A DNA stretch of 64,000 bases from Streptomyces hiroshimensis (GTDB lineage: Bacteria > Actinomycetota > Actinomycetes > Streptomycetales > Streptomycetaceae), in assembly GCF_014650335.1 (NCBI RefSeq), contig NZ_BMUT01000001.1, forward strand, positions 797,037 through 861,036, read 5' to 3'. Both the position numbers and the translations under genes were made by a program. Of this stretch, positions 1 to 9,065 are shown piece after piece; the first letter of the stretch is position 1, and each line of letters begins with the position of its first letter. Under the pieces are notes generated by a model. That model was not told the origin of the DNA. It made no database searches and saw nothing but the letters and a program-made list of their open reading frames with translations.

Positions 1-3000
1 GCGTCCGTATCCCCTCCGGCACCGCGGACCTCTACCTCGCGATCCTCGCGGTGCTGCGCTGCGGCGCGGCCTACGTCCCCGTCGACGCCGACGACCCCGA
101 CGAGCGCGCCGCCACCGTCTTCCGTGAAGCGGGCGTCTGCGCCGTCCTCGGCCCCGGCGGCCGCCTCTCGCCCACGGCCGCCCGGCCCGCAGGCGCCCCG
201 CCCCGCCCCGTCCTGCCCGGCGACGACGCCTGGATCATCTTCACCTCCGGCTCCACCGGCGCCCCCAAGGGCGTCGCCGTCACCCACCGCAGCGCCGCCG
301 CCTTCGCCGACGCCGAGGCCGCGCTGTTCCTCCGGGACGCGCCCCTCGGCCCCGGCGACCGCGTGCTGGCCGGCCTGTCCGTGGCCTTCGACGCCTCCTG
401 CGAGGAGATGTGGCTGGCCTGGCGGCACGGCGCCTGCCTGGTCCCCGCCCCGCGCGCCCTCGTGCGGGCCGGGCACGAGCTCGGGCCGTGGCTCGCCGAG
501 CGCGGCATCACCGTCGTCTCCACCGTGCCCACCCTCGCCGCGCTCTGGCCGCCCGAGACCCTCGCCCGGGTGCGGCTGCTGATCGTCGGCGGCGAGGCGT
601 GCCCACCGGGGCTCGTCACCCGCTTCGCGGTGCCCGGCCGCGAGATGTGGAACACCTACGGCCCGACCGAGACCACCGTCGTCGCCTGCGCCGCCCGCCT
701 GCTGCCCGGCGAGCCCGTACGCATCGGGCTGCCCCTGGACGGCTGGCGCCTCGCCGTCGTCGACGAGGCCGGGGAGGCGGTGCCCCACGGCGCCGAGGGC
801 GAGCTCGTCATCGCCGGCGCCGGCACCGCCCGCTACCTCGACCCCGCCAAGGACGCCGACCGCTTCCGCCCCTCGCCCGCCCTCGGCGACCCCCGCACCT
901 ACCGCACCGGAGACCTCGTCCGGGCCGACCCCGAGGGCCTGGTCTTCGCCGGGCGCGCCGACGACCAGATCAAGCTCGGCGGGCGGCGCGTCGAACTCGG
1001 CGAGATCGACGCCGCGCTCGGCGCCCTGCCGGGCGTGCGCGGGGCGGCCGCCGCCGTCCGCAGCACGCCCGCCGGCGGGCACATCCTCGTCGGCTACGTC
1101 GTGCCGGACGCCGGATACCGCAGACAGGAGGCCAGAGCACTGCTGGCCGAACGCCTGCCCGCCGCGCTCGTCCCCGTCCTCACCGAAGTCGCCGACCTGC
1201 CCACCCGTACCTCCGGCAAGGTCGACCGCGACGCCCTGCCCTGGCCCCTGCCGGAGCCCGCGGAGACGGGCGCGGAGACAGGTGCGCAGACGGGCGGCGA
1301 CCTGCACGGCACGGCCGCCCGCCTGGCCGACCTGTGGGAGCTCCACCTCGGCACCCGGCCCGCCGCCGGGTCCGACTTCACCGCCCTCGGCGGCACCAGC
1401 CTCACCGCCGCCCGCATGGCCTCGGCCCTGCGTGAGCACCACCCCGGGGTCTCCGTCGCCGGCCTCTACCGGCACCCCGTCCTGCGCGACATGGCCGCCC
1501 ACCTCGACTCCCTCGCCGCCCCCGCCCCGCCCCAGGGCGCCGCCGGCCGCGCGGTCCGCCCCGTGCGGCGGCGCGCCGGGGCGGCCCAGATCCTCGTACA
1601 GACCGCCCTCTTCGGCGTCGCCGGGCTGCGCGGGGTCGTCGCCCTCGCCGCCGCCGACAACGTCCTCGGCCTGCTGGCCCCCCGGCAGTGGGCACCCCAC
1701 ACCTCCTGGTGGCTGGTGCTGGCCGGCTGGCTCCTGCTGTTCAGCGCCCCCGCCCGCCTCGCCGTCGGCGCCGCGGCCGCCCGCCTGCTCACCCGCGGCA
1801 TCGCCCCCGGCGCCTACCCGCGCGGCGGCCGCGTCCACATCCGGCTGTGGGCCGCCGAACGCGCCGTCGCCTCCTTCGGCGTCCCGGCCCTCCTGGGCAC
1901 CCCGTGGGCCGCCCGGTACGCGCGGGCCCTCGGCTGCACGACCGGCCGGGGCGTGGCCCTGCACGCGATGCCCCCGGTGACCGGCCTCGCCACCCTCGCC
2001 GACGGCTGCGCCGTCGAACCCGAGTCCGACATCGCCGGCTGGTGGCTGGACGGCGACGACCTGCACATCGGCCGCGTCACCGTCGGCGCGGGAGCCCGGG
2101 CGGGCCACCGCAGCATGATGATGCCCGGCGCGACGCTCCACCCGGGCGCCGAACTGGCCCCGGGAGCCTGCCTGGACGGCGACGCCCCGGCGGGGGAGCG
2201 GTGGGAGGGCTCACCCGCGCGACCGGCGGGCCGGGCGGAACCCGTCCCGCCGCAGGGCCCTGCGACCCCCTCGCTCCGGGCGAAGGCCGCCTACGCCCTC
2301 ACCCTGGCCGCGATGCCCCTGCTGCCCTTCACCGCTGCCCTGCCCGCGCTGGCCGGCACGTACTACCTGGTCAAGGACTGCACCACGCTCATGTCCGTGG
2401 CACTGCTGCTGCTCGCCGCAGTGCCGGTGCTCACCGTCGTCGGCAGCCTGTGCTGGGCCCTCCTCGTCGCCGGTGCCGTGCGCCTGCTCGGGCGGGGGAT
2501 CCGGCCCGGCGACCACCCCCTGTGGGGCGCCGTCGCCTGGCGGGCCTGGCTCGTCACCCGTCTGCTCGACGGGACCCGTTCGAGCCTCTTCCCGCTCTAC
2601 GCGAGCCTCGCCACCCCCGTGTGGCTGCGCCTCCTGGGCGCCCGCGTCGGCCGGCGCGCCGAGATCTCGACCGTCCTGCCGCTGCCCTCCCTGCTCACCG
2701 TCGGCGACGGGGCCTTCCTCGCCGACGACACGCTCGTCGCCCCCTACGAACTGCGCGGCGGCCGCCTCCGCCTGGGCACCGCGCACATCGGCCGGCGCGC
2801 CTTCGTCGGCAACTCCGGCACCGTCGGCCCCGGCCGCAGCGTGCCCGACCACGCCCTGATCGGCGTCCTCTCCGACGCGCCCGAGCACAGCGAGCCCGGC
2901 ACGTCCTGGCTCGGCCGCCCTGCGATGCCCCTGCCGCGCGTGGCCACCGCCGCGGACGCGCACCGCACCTTCGAGCCCCCGCGCCGCCTGGTCGCCGCCC

Positions 3001-3791
3001 GCGCCGCCGTCGAACTGTGCCGCGTGCTGCCCCTGATGGCCGGCTTCGCCCTCGCCGAACTCGTCCTCCTCGGCGAGCAGGACGCCCTCACCTCCGGCGG
3101 CCCCCTCCTCGCCGCCGCCGTGGGCGCCCCGCTGCTGCTCGCCGCGGGCCTGGCCGCCGGCCTGACCACCACCGCGGCCAAGTGGCTCCTCGTGGGCCGC
3201 TTCACCGCGGGCGAGCACCCCCTGTGGTCCTCGTTCGTCTGGCGCAACGAGCTCTACGACACCTTCGTCGAGACCCTCGCCGTGCCCTGGCTGGCCGGCC
3301 CGTTCACCGGCACGCCCGTCCTCAACTGGTGGCTGCGCAGCCTCGGCGCCCGCCTGGGGCGCGGCGTCTGGTGCGACACGCACTGGCTGCCCGAGACCGA
3401 CCTCGTCAGCCTCGGCGACGGCGCCACCGTGGGCCGCGGCTGCGTCCTGCAGACCCACCTCTTCCACGACCGGATCATGCGCATGGACACCGTCCGCCTC
3501 GCCGCCGGGGCCTCCCTCGGCCCGCACGGCATCGTCCTGCCCGGCAGCACCGTCGGCGCAGGCGCCTCCATCGCCCCCGCATCCCTGGTGATGCGCGGCG
3601 AGACCGTACCCGCCGGGACCCGCTGGGCCGGCAACCCCATCGCGGGCGCGGAGCCCCTCCCGGGGGGCGGGGACAGCGCCGGACGGCACCGGGGAAGCCC
3701 CGCGCACTCCGCCGCGGCCGCCCTGTGCACCGCCGGAGCCGTCACGGGTTCCGCCGGGGGCGCCGTTGTTCCGCCCGGGAGCATCGCATGA
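1..3791 (+). CDS. Pls/PosA-family non-ribosomal peptide synthetase, 5' truncated by window edge
   Basis: The reading frame is open from position 3, so the true start lies upstream. Residues here are numbered from that first codon. An adenylation domain fills residues 1 to about 410 (TSGSTGAPKG, NTYGPTETT, YRTGDL, core Lys in TSGKVDRD). A carrier domain follows, with the phosphopantetheine Ser near residue 466 in LGGTSL. There is no classical condensation or thioesterase domain. Instead, three membrane-helix pairs (about 520-600, 760-835, 1000-1065) each precede a soluble hexapeptide-repeat-like domain. This A-T-6TM-three-domain plan is that of ε-poly-lysine synthetase Pls, about 1320 aa, which fits roughly 1262 aa visible here. 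It would activate one amino acid, probably a basic one, and polymerise it at the membrane. It overlaps the M1 peptidase by 4 nt. Confidence 0.9.
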   Translation, partial: VRIPSGTADLYLAILAVLRCGAAYVPVDADDPDERAATVFREAGVCAVLGPGGRLSPTAARPAGAPPRPVLPGDDAWIIFTSGSTGAPKGVAVTHRSAAAFADAEAALFLRDAPLGPGDRVLAGLSVAFDASCEEMWLAWRHGACLVPAPRALVRAGHELGPWLAERGITVVSTVPTLAALWPPETLARVRLLIVGGEACPPGLVTRFAVPGREMWNTYGPTETTVVACAARLLPGEPVRIGLPLDGWRLAVVDEAGEAVPHGAEGELVIAGAGTARYLDPAKDADRFRPSPALGDPRTYRTGDLVRADPEGLVFAGRADDQIKLGGRRVELGEIDAALGALPGVRGAAAAVRSTPAGGHILVGYVVPDAGYRRQEARALLAERLPAALVPVLTEVADLPTRTSGKVDRDALPWPLPEPAETGAETGAQTGGDLHGTAARLADLWELHLGTRPAAGSDFTALGGTSLTAARMASALREHHPGVSVAGLYRHPVLRDMAAHLDSLAAPAPPQGAAGRAVRPVRRRAGAAQILVQTALFGVAGLRGVVALAAADNVLGLLAPRQWAPHTSWWLVLAGWLLLFSAPARLAVGAAAARLLTRGIAPGAYPRGGRVHIRLWAAERAVASFGVPALLGTPWAARYARALGCTTGRGVALHAMPPVTGLATLADGCAVEPESDIAGWWLDGDDLHIGRVTVGAGARAGHRSMMMPGATLHPGAELAPGACLDGDAPAGERWEGSPARPAGRAEPVPPQGPATPSLRAKAAYALTLAAMPLLPFTAALPALAGTYYLVKDCTTLMSVALLLLAAVPVLTVVGSLCWALLVAGAVRLLGRGIRPGDHPLWGAVAWRAWLVTRLLDGTRSSLFPLYASLATPVWLRLLGARVGRRAEISTVLPLPSLLTVGDGAFLADDTLVAPYELRGGRLRLGTAHIGRRAFVGNSGTVGPGRSVPDHALIGVLSDAPEHSEPGTSWLGRPAMPLPRVATAADAHRTFEPPRRLVAARAAVELCRVLPLMAGFALAELVLLGEQDALTSGGPLLAAAVGAPLLLAAGLAAGLTTTAAKWLLVGRFTAGEHPLWSSFVWRNELYDTFVETLAVPWLAGPFTGTPVLNWWLRSLGARLGRGVWCDTHWLPETDLVSLGDGATVGRGCVLQTHLFHDRIMRMDTVRLAAGASLGPHGIVLPGSTVGAGASIAPASLVMRGETVPAGTRWAGNPIAGAEPLPGGGDSAGRHRGSPAHSAAAALCTAGAVTGSAGGAVVPPGSIA

Positions 3792-5194
3792 CCCTGTGGA
3801 AGCGTCTCCGCTGCAGCCGCCGCGGCCTGTTCACGGCCGCGGCGGCTCTCCCGCTGACCGCGACCGCCGCCGACACCGCCGCCCTGAAGGGCGGCGGCCC
3901 GCGCTACTTCCCCCGCAACGGCTCCGACGGCCACCGGACCCTCTCCTACGACCTGACGCTCGGCTACGACCCCGGCCGGGGTCGGCTCGACGGCCACGCC
4001 CGCATCCGGGCCGTCGCCAACGAGCGCACCGGCCGCATCGCCCTCGACCTCGCCCGGCTGAAGGTGCGCGCCGCCTACCTGGACGGACAGCCCGTCACCG
4101 TGCACCAGCGCGGCGGCAAGGCGGTGCTCGCCGCCGCGCGGCCCCTCGCCGCCGGCCGGACCTTCGTCGCCGACGTCCACTACGGCGGCCGGCCCGGGCC
4201 CGTCCGCACGCCGTTCGGGCCCATCGGCTGGGACCGCACGGGGGACGCCCACGGCGGAACCCTCGTCGCCTCCCAGCCGGTCGGCGCCCCGTCCTGGTTC
4301 CCCTGCAACGACCGCCCCGACGACAAGGCCGCCTACACCTTCACCGTCACCGTGCCCCGCGGCCACCACGTCCTGGCCAACGGCACCCTCCGGGAACGCC
4401 GGGAGACCGAGGACTCCACCGCCTGGACCTACCACCACCCCGGGCCCATGGCCTCCTACCTCGCGGCCGTCTGCACCGGCCGCTTCACCCACGACACCCG
4501 CGGCACCTTCCGCAACGCCTACCCCACCGACCTCGCCGAACAAGCCCGCCACGACCTGGCCCGGCAGCCGCGCATGCTGCGCGCCTTCAACGGCTGGTTC
4601 GGCCCCTACCCGTTCGAGACCTACGGCGCCGTCGTCGTCGACGCGGAGCTCGCGGCGCCCGTCGAGAACCAGACCCTGTCCGTCTTCGGCCGCAACCACA
4701 TCGACGGCCGGCGCGGCTCCGAGACCCTCGTCGCCCACGAACTCGCCCACCAGTGGTTCGGCAACAGCGCCGGCATCGCCGACTGGCGGCACATCTGGCT
4801 CAACGAGGGCTTCGCCACCTACGCGGAGTGGCTGTGGTCCGAACACCTCGGCGAGGACGACGCGGACACGCTCGCCCGGGCGGCCCGGAACGACCTCGCC
4901 TGCCGCGGGCAGGACCTGTGCATCGCCGCCCCCGGCCCGCGGCAGCTCTTCGACGACCGGATCTACGTACGCGGCGCGTGCACCCTGCACGCCCTGCGGC
5001 TCGCCGTCGGCGACGACTGCTTCTTCCGGATCCTCCGGACGTGGCACGCGGCGCACCGGGGGTCGACGGCGGACACGGAACGCTTCGTGTCCCACGCGGA
5101 GACGACGGCGAACAGCCCGCTGCGTTCCCTGCTGGCGGCGTGGCTGTACGAGACCCCGGTCCCGCGGTTCCCCTCCGGAGAGGGGGCGGACTGA
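3788..5194 (+). CDS. M1 family zinc metallopeptidase (aminopeptidase), Tat-exported
   Basis: 468 aa. The ATG overlaps the synthetase stop (ATGA), so the two are translationally coupled. The N-terminus has a twin-arginine signal (SRRGLF, residues 10-15) followed by an Ala-rich hydrophobic stretch, so export is likely. The zinc site is HELAH at 317-321 with the third ligand E340 in NEGFATY. The substrate N-terminus-binding motif (GAMEN in relatives) appears as APVEN at 290-294. It is shorter than full-length M1 enzymes and lacks the large C-terminal helical domain. ε-poly-lysine producers are known to carry zinc aminopeptidases (Pld) that degrade the polymer. Coupling to a Pls-type synthetase suggests this one trims or detoxifies its partner's product. 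The family is certain; the substrate is inference. Confidence 0.93.
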   Translation: MTLWKRLRCSRRGLFTAAAALPLTATAADTAALKGGGPRYFPRNGSDGHRTLSYDLTLGYDPGRGRLDGHARIRAVANERTGRIALDLARLKVRAAYLDGQPVTVHQRGGKAVLAAARPLAAGRTFVADVHYGGRPGPVRTPFGPIGWDRTGDAHGGTLVASQPVGAPSWFPCNDRPDDKAAYTFTVTVPRGHHVLANGTLRERRETEDSTAWTYHHPGPMASYLAAVCTGRFTHDTRGTFRNAYPTDLAEQARHDLARQPRMLRAFNGWFGPYPFETYGAVVVDAELAAPVENQTLSVFGRNHIDGRRGSETLVAHELAHQWFGNSAGIADWRHIWLNEGFATYAEWLWSEHLGEDDADTLARAARNDLACRGQDLCIAAPGPRQLFDDRIYVRGACTLHALRLAVGDDCFFRILRTWHAAHRGSTADTERFVSHAETTANSPLRSLLAAWLYETPVPRFPSGEGAD

Positions 5195-5561
5195 CGGCCC
5201 TGCAGCTCGGCTGGGCACCGCCGGGCTGCCACGTGGTGGCTTATCGCCGTCGCGGCGGGAACATCTGCAAGATCTTCCCGCCGCAACGGCGAATGCCACG
5301 ACGGCGTGGGTCCGGCGGAATGCGCGAGCGGCGATGCCGGTGGCCTGGTCGTCGTCGGGCCGTGGCCCGGTGAAAAGTGCCCGCCGCAGCGGCGTCGAAC
5401 AGCGCTGCGGCGCAGAAGCCGGGTGCCCGACGCACAGGCGCCGAACCGCGCTGCCGCACAGGCAAAAAATGCCCGCCGCAACGGCGAGTTACCACGACGG
5501 CGCGGGTCCGGCGGAATCGCAGACCGGACCCGGCACGTATCGCTCAGCGCTAGCGCCGGCG
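5195..5561. repeat. Intergenic cluster of GC-rich repeats and a large hairpin
   Basis: 367 bp without a convincing gene, between the M1 peptidase and the convergent tex. It holds two direct copies (5277-5321 and 5472-5517) of a roughly 45-bp element. Each begins CCCGCCGCAACGGCG, has CCACGACGGCG in the middle and ends GGGTCCGGCGGAAT. There is also a partial copy at 5380-5394 and a partial inverted copy at 5233-5260. The inverted copy and the first direct copy make a 17-bp stem with one mismatch (5244-5260 with 5276-5292, 15-nt loop). A further copy, inverted, lies at 15098-15143. The hairpin may end transcription from one or both sides; the origin of the element is unknown. Confidence 0.7.
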
Positions 5562-7964
5562 CTAGCGGAGCCCCGCCCGGCGCAGGGCCTCCGCCATCGC
5601 GTCGTTCACCGGCGGAGCCGCATCCCGCTCGCGGGAGCCACCGCGCCGCTGCTGCGGCGCCCCCGCGCCCCGGCGGCCCGAGCCGGAGCCCCGCTCGGCC
5701 CGCGGACGGCCACCGGCACCGCCACCCGTGCCCGCATCCCCGCCGGACGGCGACGCGTCGTCCAGCCGCAGCGTCAGCGAGATCCGCTTGCGCGGGATGT
5801 CGACGTCCATGACCTTGACCCGCACGATGTCGCCGGGCTTGACCACGTCCCGCGGGTCCTTCACGAACGTCCGCGACATGGCCGACACGTGCACCAGGCC
5901 GTCCTGGTGCACGCCCACGTCCACGAACGCCCCGAACGCGGCCACGTTGGTGACGACGCCCTCCAGGATCATCCCCGGCTCCAGGTCGCCGATCTTCTCG
6001 ACGCCGTCCTTGAAGCTCGCCGTCTTGAAGGCGGGCCGCGGGTCGCGGCCGGGCTTCTCCAGCTCGCGGAGGATGTCGGTGACCGTCGGCAGGCCGAAGG
6101 TGTCGTCGACGAACGCCTCCGGGCGCAGGGAGCGCAGCACGGAGGTGTTGCCGACGAGGGCGGCGACCTCGCCGCCCGTGGTCTTGACCATCTTCCGTAC
6201 CACCGGATACGCCTCCGGGTGGACGCTGGAGGCGTCCAGCGGGTCGTCCCCGCCGCGGATGCGCAGGAAGCCCGCGCACTGCTCGTAGGCCTTCGGGCCG
6301 AGCCGGGCAACGTCCTTGAGCGCCCGGCGGGACCGGAAGGGGCCGTTGGAGTCGCGGTGGGCGACGATGTTCTCGGCGAGGCCGGAGCTGATGCCGGAGA
6401 CGCGCGCGAGCAGCGGCGCGGACGCGGTGTTCACGTCCACGCCGACGCCGTTGACGCAGTCCTCCACGACGGCGTCGAGCGAGCGGGAGAGCTTCACCTC
6501 GGACAGGTCGTGCTGGTACTGGCCGACGCCGATCGACTTGGGGTCGATCTTGACGAGCTCGGCGAGCGGGTCCTGCAGGCGCCGGGCGATCGAGACCGCG
6601 CCGCGCAGCGAGACGTCCAGCCCGGGCAGCTCCTGGGAGGCGAACGCGGAGGCGGAGTAGACCGAGGCGCCGGCCTCGGAGACCATCACCTTCGTGAGCT
6701 TCAGCTCCGGGTGACGGGAGATCAGGTCCGCAGCCAGCCGGTCCGTCTCGCGCGAGGCCGTGCCGTTGCCGATGGCGACGAGCTCCACGCCGTGCTCCCG
6801 GGCGAGCCGGGCCAGCGTGGCGAGCGAGGCGTCCCACTTGTTCTGCGGGACGTGCGGGTAGATGGTCTCGGTGGCCGCGACCTTGCCCGTGGCGTCGACG
6901 ACGGCGACCTTCACGCCCGTGCGGAAGCCGGGGTCGAGACCCATCGTGGCGCGGGTGCCGGCGGGCGCTGCGAGCAGCAGGTCGCGCAGGTTCGCCGCGA
7001 AGACGCGGACCGCCTCGTCCTCGGCGGCCTGGCGCAGCCGCAGCCGCAGGTCGATCCCGAGGTGGACGAGGACGCGCGTGCGCCAGGCCCAGCGCACGGT
7101 GTCGCCCAGCCACTTGTCCGCCGGCCGGCCGCGGTCGGCGACGCCGAAGCGCTGCGCGATCATCTGCTCGTACGCGCTCGGGCCGGCGGCGGCCCGGTCC
7201 GGCTCATCCGCCGGCTCCGGGTCCAGCGTGAGGTCGAGGACCTCCTCCTTCTCGCCGCGCAGCATCGCCAGCACGCGGTGCGAGGGCAGCTCGGTGAAGG
7301 GCTCGGCGAAGTCGAAGTAGTCGGCGAACTTCGCGCCCGCCTCCTCCTTGCCCTCGCGCACCTTCGCGGCCACGCGCCCGCGCGTCCACATGCGCTCGCG
7401 CAGCTCGCCGATGAGGTCGGCGTCCTCGCCGAAGCGCTCGGTGAGGATCGCCCGCGCGCCCTCCAGGGCCGCCGCGGGGTCCGCGACGCCCTTGTCCGCG
7501 TCGACGAAGGCGGCGGCCGCGGCGAGCGGCTCGGTGCCCGGGTCCCCGAGCAGCCCCTCGGCCAGCGGCTCCAGCCCGGCCTCCCGGGCGATCTGCGCCT
7601 TCGTGCGGCGCTTGGGCTTGAAGGGCAGGTAGATGTCCTCCAGCCGGGCCTTGGAGTCGGCGGCGCGGATGCGCGCCTCCAGGGCCTCGTCCAGCTTGCC
7701 CTGGGAGCGCACGGACTCCAGGACCGCCGTGCGGCGCTCCTCCAGCTCGCGCAGATACCGCAGCCGCTCCTCGACGGTGCGCAGCTGCGCATCGTCGAGC
7801 ATCTCCGTGGCCTCCTTGCGGTAGCGGGCGATGAACGGCACGGTCGAGCCGCCGTCGAGCAAGTCGACCGCGGCCTTCACCTGCCGCTCCCGCACGCCGA
7901 GCTCCTCGGCGATCCTGCCTTCGATCGACGCCCCGGGCGACGCACCAATTGCCGTCACGATCAC
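5562..7964 (-). CDS. tex: Tex family RNA-binding transcription accessory protein
   Basis: 800 aa, the usual Tex length. The N-terminal Tex region ([14 protein letters not shown] motif, seen as [14 protein letters not shown]) is followed by a YqgF/RNase H-like domain ([16 protein letters not shown]), helix-hairpin-helix segments ([14 protein letters not shown]) and a C-terminal S1 domain at about residues 650-725 ([24 protein letters not shown]). An Arg/Gly-rich tail follows. Tex is a cytoplasmic nucleic-acid-binding protein thought to act on transcription complexes or RNA turnover. The start is taken at GTG 7964; a GTG two codons downstream is an alternative. Convergent with the M1 peptidase across the repeat-rich gap. 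Confidence 0.96.
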   Translation of the reverse strand: MIVTAIGASPGASIEGRIAEELGVRERQVKAAVDLLDGGSTVPFIARYRKEATEMLDDAQLRTVEERLRYLRELEERRTAVLESVRSQGKLDEALEARIRAADSKARLEDIYLPFKPKRRTKAQIAREAGLEPLAEGLLGDPGTEPLAAAAAFVDADKGVADPAAALEGARAILTERFGEDADLIGELRERMWTRGRVAAKVREGKEEAGAKFADYFDFAEPFTELPSHRVLAMLRGEKEEVLDLTLDPEPADEPDRAAAGPSAYEQMIAQRFGVADRGRPADKWLGDTVRWAWRTRVLVHLGIDLRLRLRQAAEDEAVRVFAANLRDLLLAAPAGTRATMGLDPGFRTGVKVAVVDATGKVAATETIYPHVPQNKWDASLATLARLAREHGVELVAIGNGTASRETDRLAADLISRHPELKLTKVMVSEAGASVYSASAFASQELPGLDVSLRGAVSIARRLQDPLAELVKIDPKSIGVGQYQHDLSEVKLSRSLDAVVEDCVNGVGVDVNTASAPLLARVSGISSGLAENIVAHRDSNGPFRSRRALKDVARLGPKAYEQCAGFLRIRGGDDPLDASSVHPEAYPVVRKMVKTTGGEVAALVGNTSVLRSLRPEAFVDDTFGLPTVTDILRELEKPGRDPRPAFKTASFKDGVEKIGDLEPGMILEGVVTNVAAFGAFVDVGVHQDGLVHVSAMSRTFVKDPRDVVKPGDIVRVKVMDVDIPRKRISLTLRLDDASPSGGDAGTGGGAGGRPRAERGSGSGRRGAGAPQQRRGGSRERDAAPPVNDAMAEALRRAGLR

Positions 7965-8066
7965 GCTCCGCTTTCTCTTCGGGCTGCGGATTGCATTGTG
8001 GCAGGTGCCGCCGACAGCGCCGCGCCCGAGCCGCGCGGCGCCCCGCGTTCCGGCGCCGGTGCCGCC

Positions 8067-8942
8067 TCAGCCGTTGCCGAGGAGGTCGGCCGGGAACGCC
8101 CCCGCCGCCACCGCGGCCGTGGCGAAGGCCTTGCCCAGCTCGGTGAGGCGCTCGACGCCCGCCGCGCCCAGGTGCTCGTACGGCGCGGCGTCGAGGCGGT
8201 CCGTCTCCGCCTCCAGCTCGTCGCGCAGGGCGGCGCCCGCCGCCGTCAGCTCGCCGGCCCCGTCCAGCAGCCCGCGCGCCCGCAGCCGCTCCCGGCCGGC
8301 GTCCAGCTCCTCCACGGTCCAGGCGCGCGTCCTGACGAGCCACTTGTCGCTCATGCCGCCGCCGGTGGCGCTGTGGCTGAGGAGCGCCTCGACCGGGTCG
8401 AGGCCCGCCCGTACGAGCGCCATGACGTGACCGTCGCCGCGGTGCTCGCGCAGCAGCGTGGCGGCGTGCCAGAGCGCGAGGTGGGGGGCCTCGGGCACGG
8501 GCAGGTCGGCGTGGGCGGAGTACAGGGGCCGGCCGCCGCGGCCGCAGCCCTCGGTGGCGCGCAGGGCGAGCTCCGCCGCCTCGGCCATCTCCGGGGAGGC
8601 GACCGCGTCCTCGCCGAGCAGGCGGCGCAGCGTGCCGTCGACCGCGCGCAGCCGCGCGGCGAGGACGTCCTGCGGAGCGGCGACGTCCCAGACGCCCGGG
8701 AGGTGACGGGCAATCAGCTCGTGGTTGTAGTTGTAGAACGCGGCCGTGACCGGGCCCGCGCCGACGCGCCCGAACGCGGCCGTCCGTCCGGCGATGTTGA
8801 CCGCGGTGAAGTCCTCGATCCCCAGGGCGCCCATCTCCTGCACGATCTCGGGCGAGAAGTACACGGTGGCGTGCAGGGTGTTGAGGGGCTGCTGGCAGCG
8901 GCGTGCGGCGTGCTCCGGCAGAGCCCCGTTGAGAGAAGTCAT
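8067..8942 (-). CDS. SCO6745 family protein
   Basis: 291 aa, matching by memory the Streptomyces family named after SCO6745. The sequence is mostly helical and Ala-rich. N-terminal features include the HATVYFSPE segment and FYNYNHELIARHLPGVWD, and a winged-helix-like C-terminal half (TAAGAALRDELEAETDRL) resembles MarR-type elements. No signal peptide or membrane segment is present. The biochemical role is not established. The ATG at 8942 has no strong ribosome-binding site. A 16-bp perfect palindrome lies 10 bp upstream (8953-8968), so the gene is probably repressed by a dimeric regulator. Confidence 0.8.
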   Translation of the reverse strand: MTSLNGALPEHAARRCQQPLNTLHATVYFSPEIVQEMGALGIEDFTAVNIAGRTAAFGRVGAGPVTAAFYNYNHELIARHLPGVWDVAAPQDVLAARLRAVDGTLRRLLGEDAVASPEMAEAAELALRATEGCGRGGRPLYSAHADLPVPEAPHLALWHAATLLREHRGDGHVMALVRAGLDPVEALLSHSATGGGMSDKWLVRTRAWTVEELDAGRERLRARGLLDGAGELTAAGAALRDELEAETDRLDAAPYEHLGAAGVERLTELGKAFATAAVAAGAFPADLLGNG

Positions 8943-8952
8943 GCATGCACGC

Positions 8953-8968
8953 TACCGACTGGTCGGTA
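8953..8968. promoter_or_regulatory. Palindromic operator upstream of the SCO6745-family gene
   Basis: TACCGACTGGTCGGTA: two perfect 7-bp arms around a 2-bp centre. It sits between the divergent SCO6745-family gene (start 8942) and the GlxA-like regulator (start 9066). Symmetric sites of this size are typical of TetR-type dimers. No TetR gene is in the window, so the cognate regulator is unknown. Confidence 0.6.
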
Positions 8969-9065
8969 CGGCGTGAAGGGTGGTGTCCCGCACCTCGCGG
9001 CGATGGCAGTAAAGGTGGGGTATTCGTCATTGCGGACAAAACCCCAGGCGACCAGCATGGAGGAC

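Noticed and set aside
3254..5299. Long minus-strand frame opposite the M1 peptidase
   Set aside because: Shadow frame of GC-rich coding DNA; its sequence is low-complexity Arg/Gly/Val without a domain, and the opposite strand is clearly coding.
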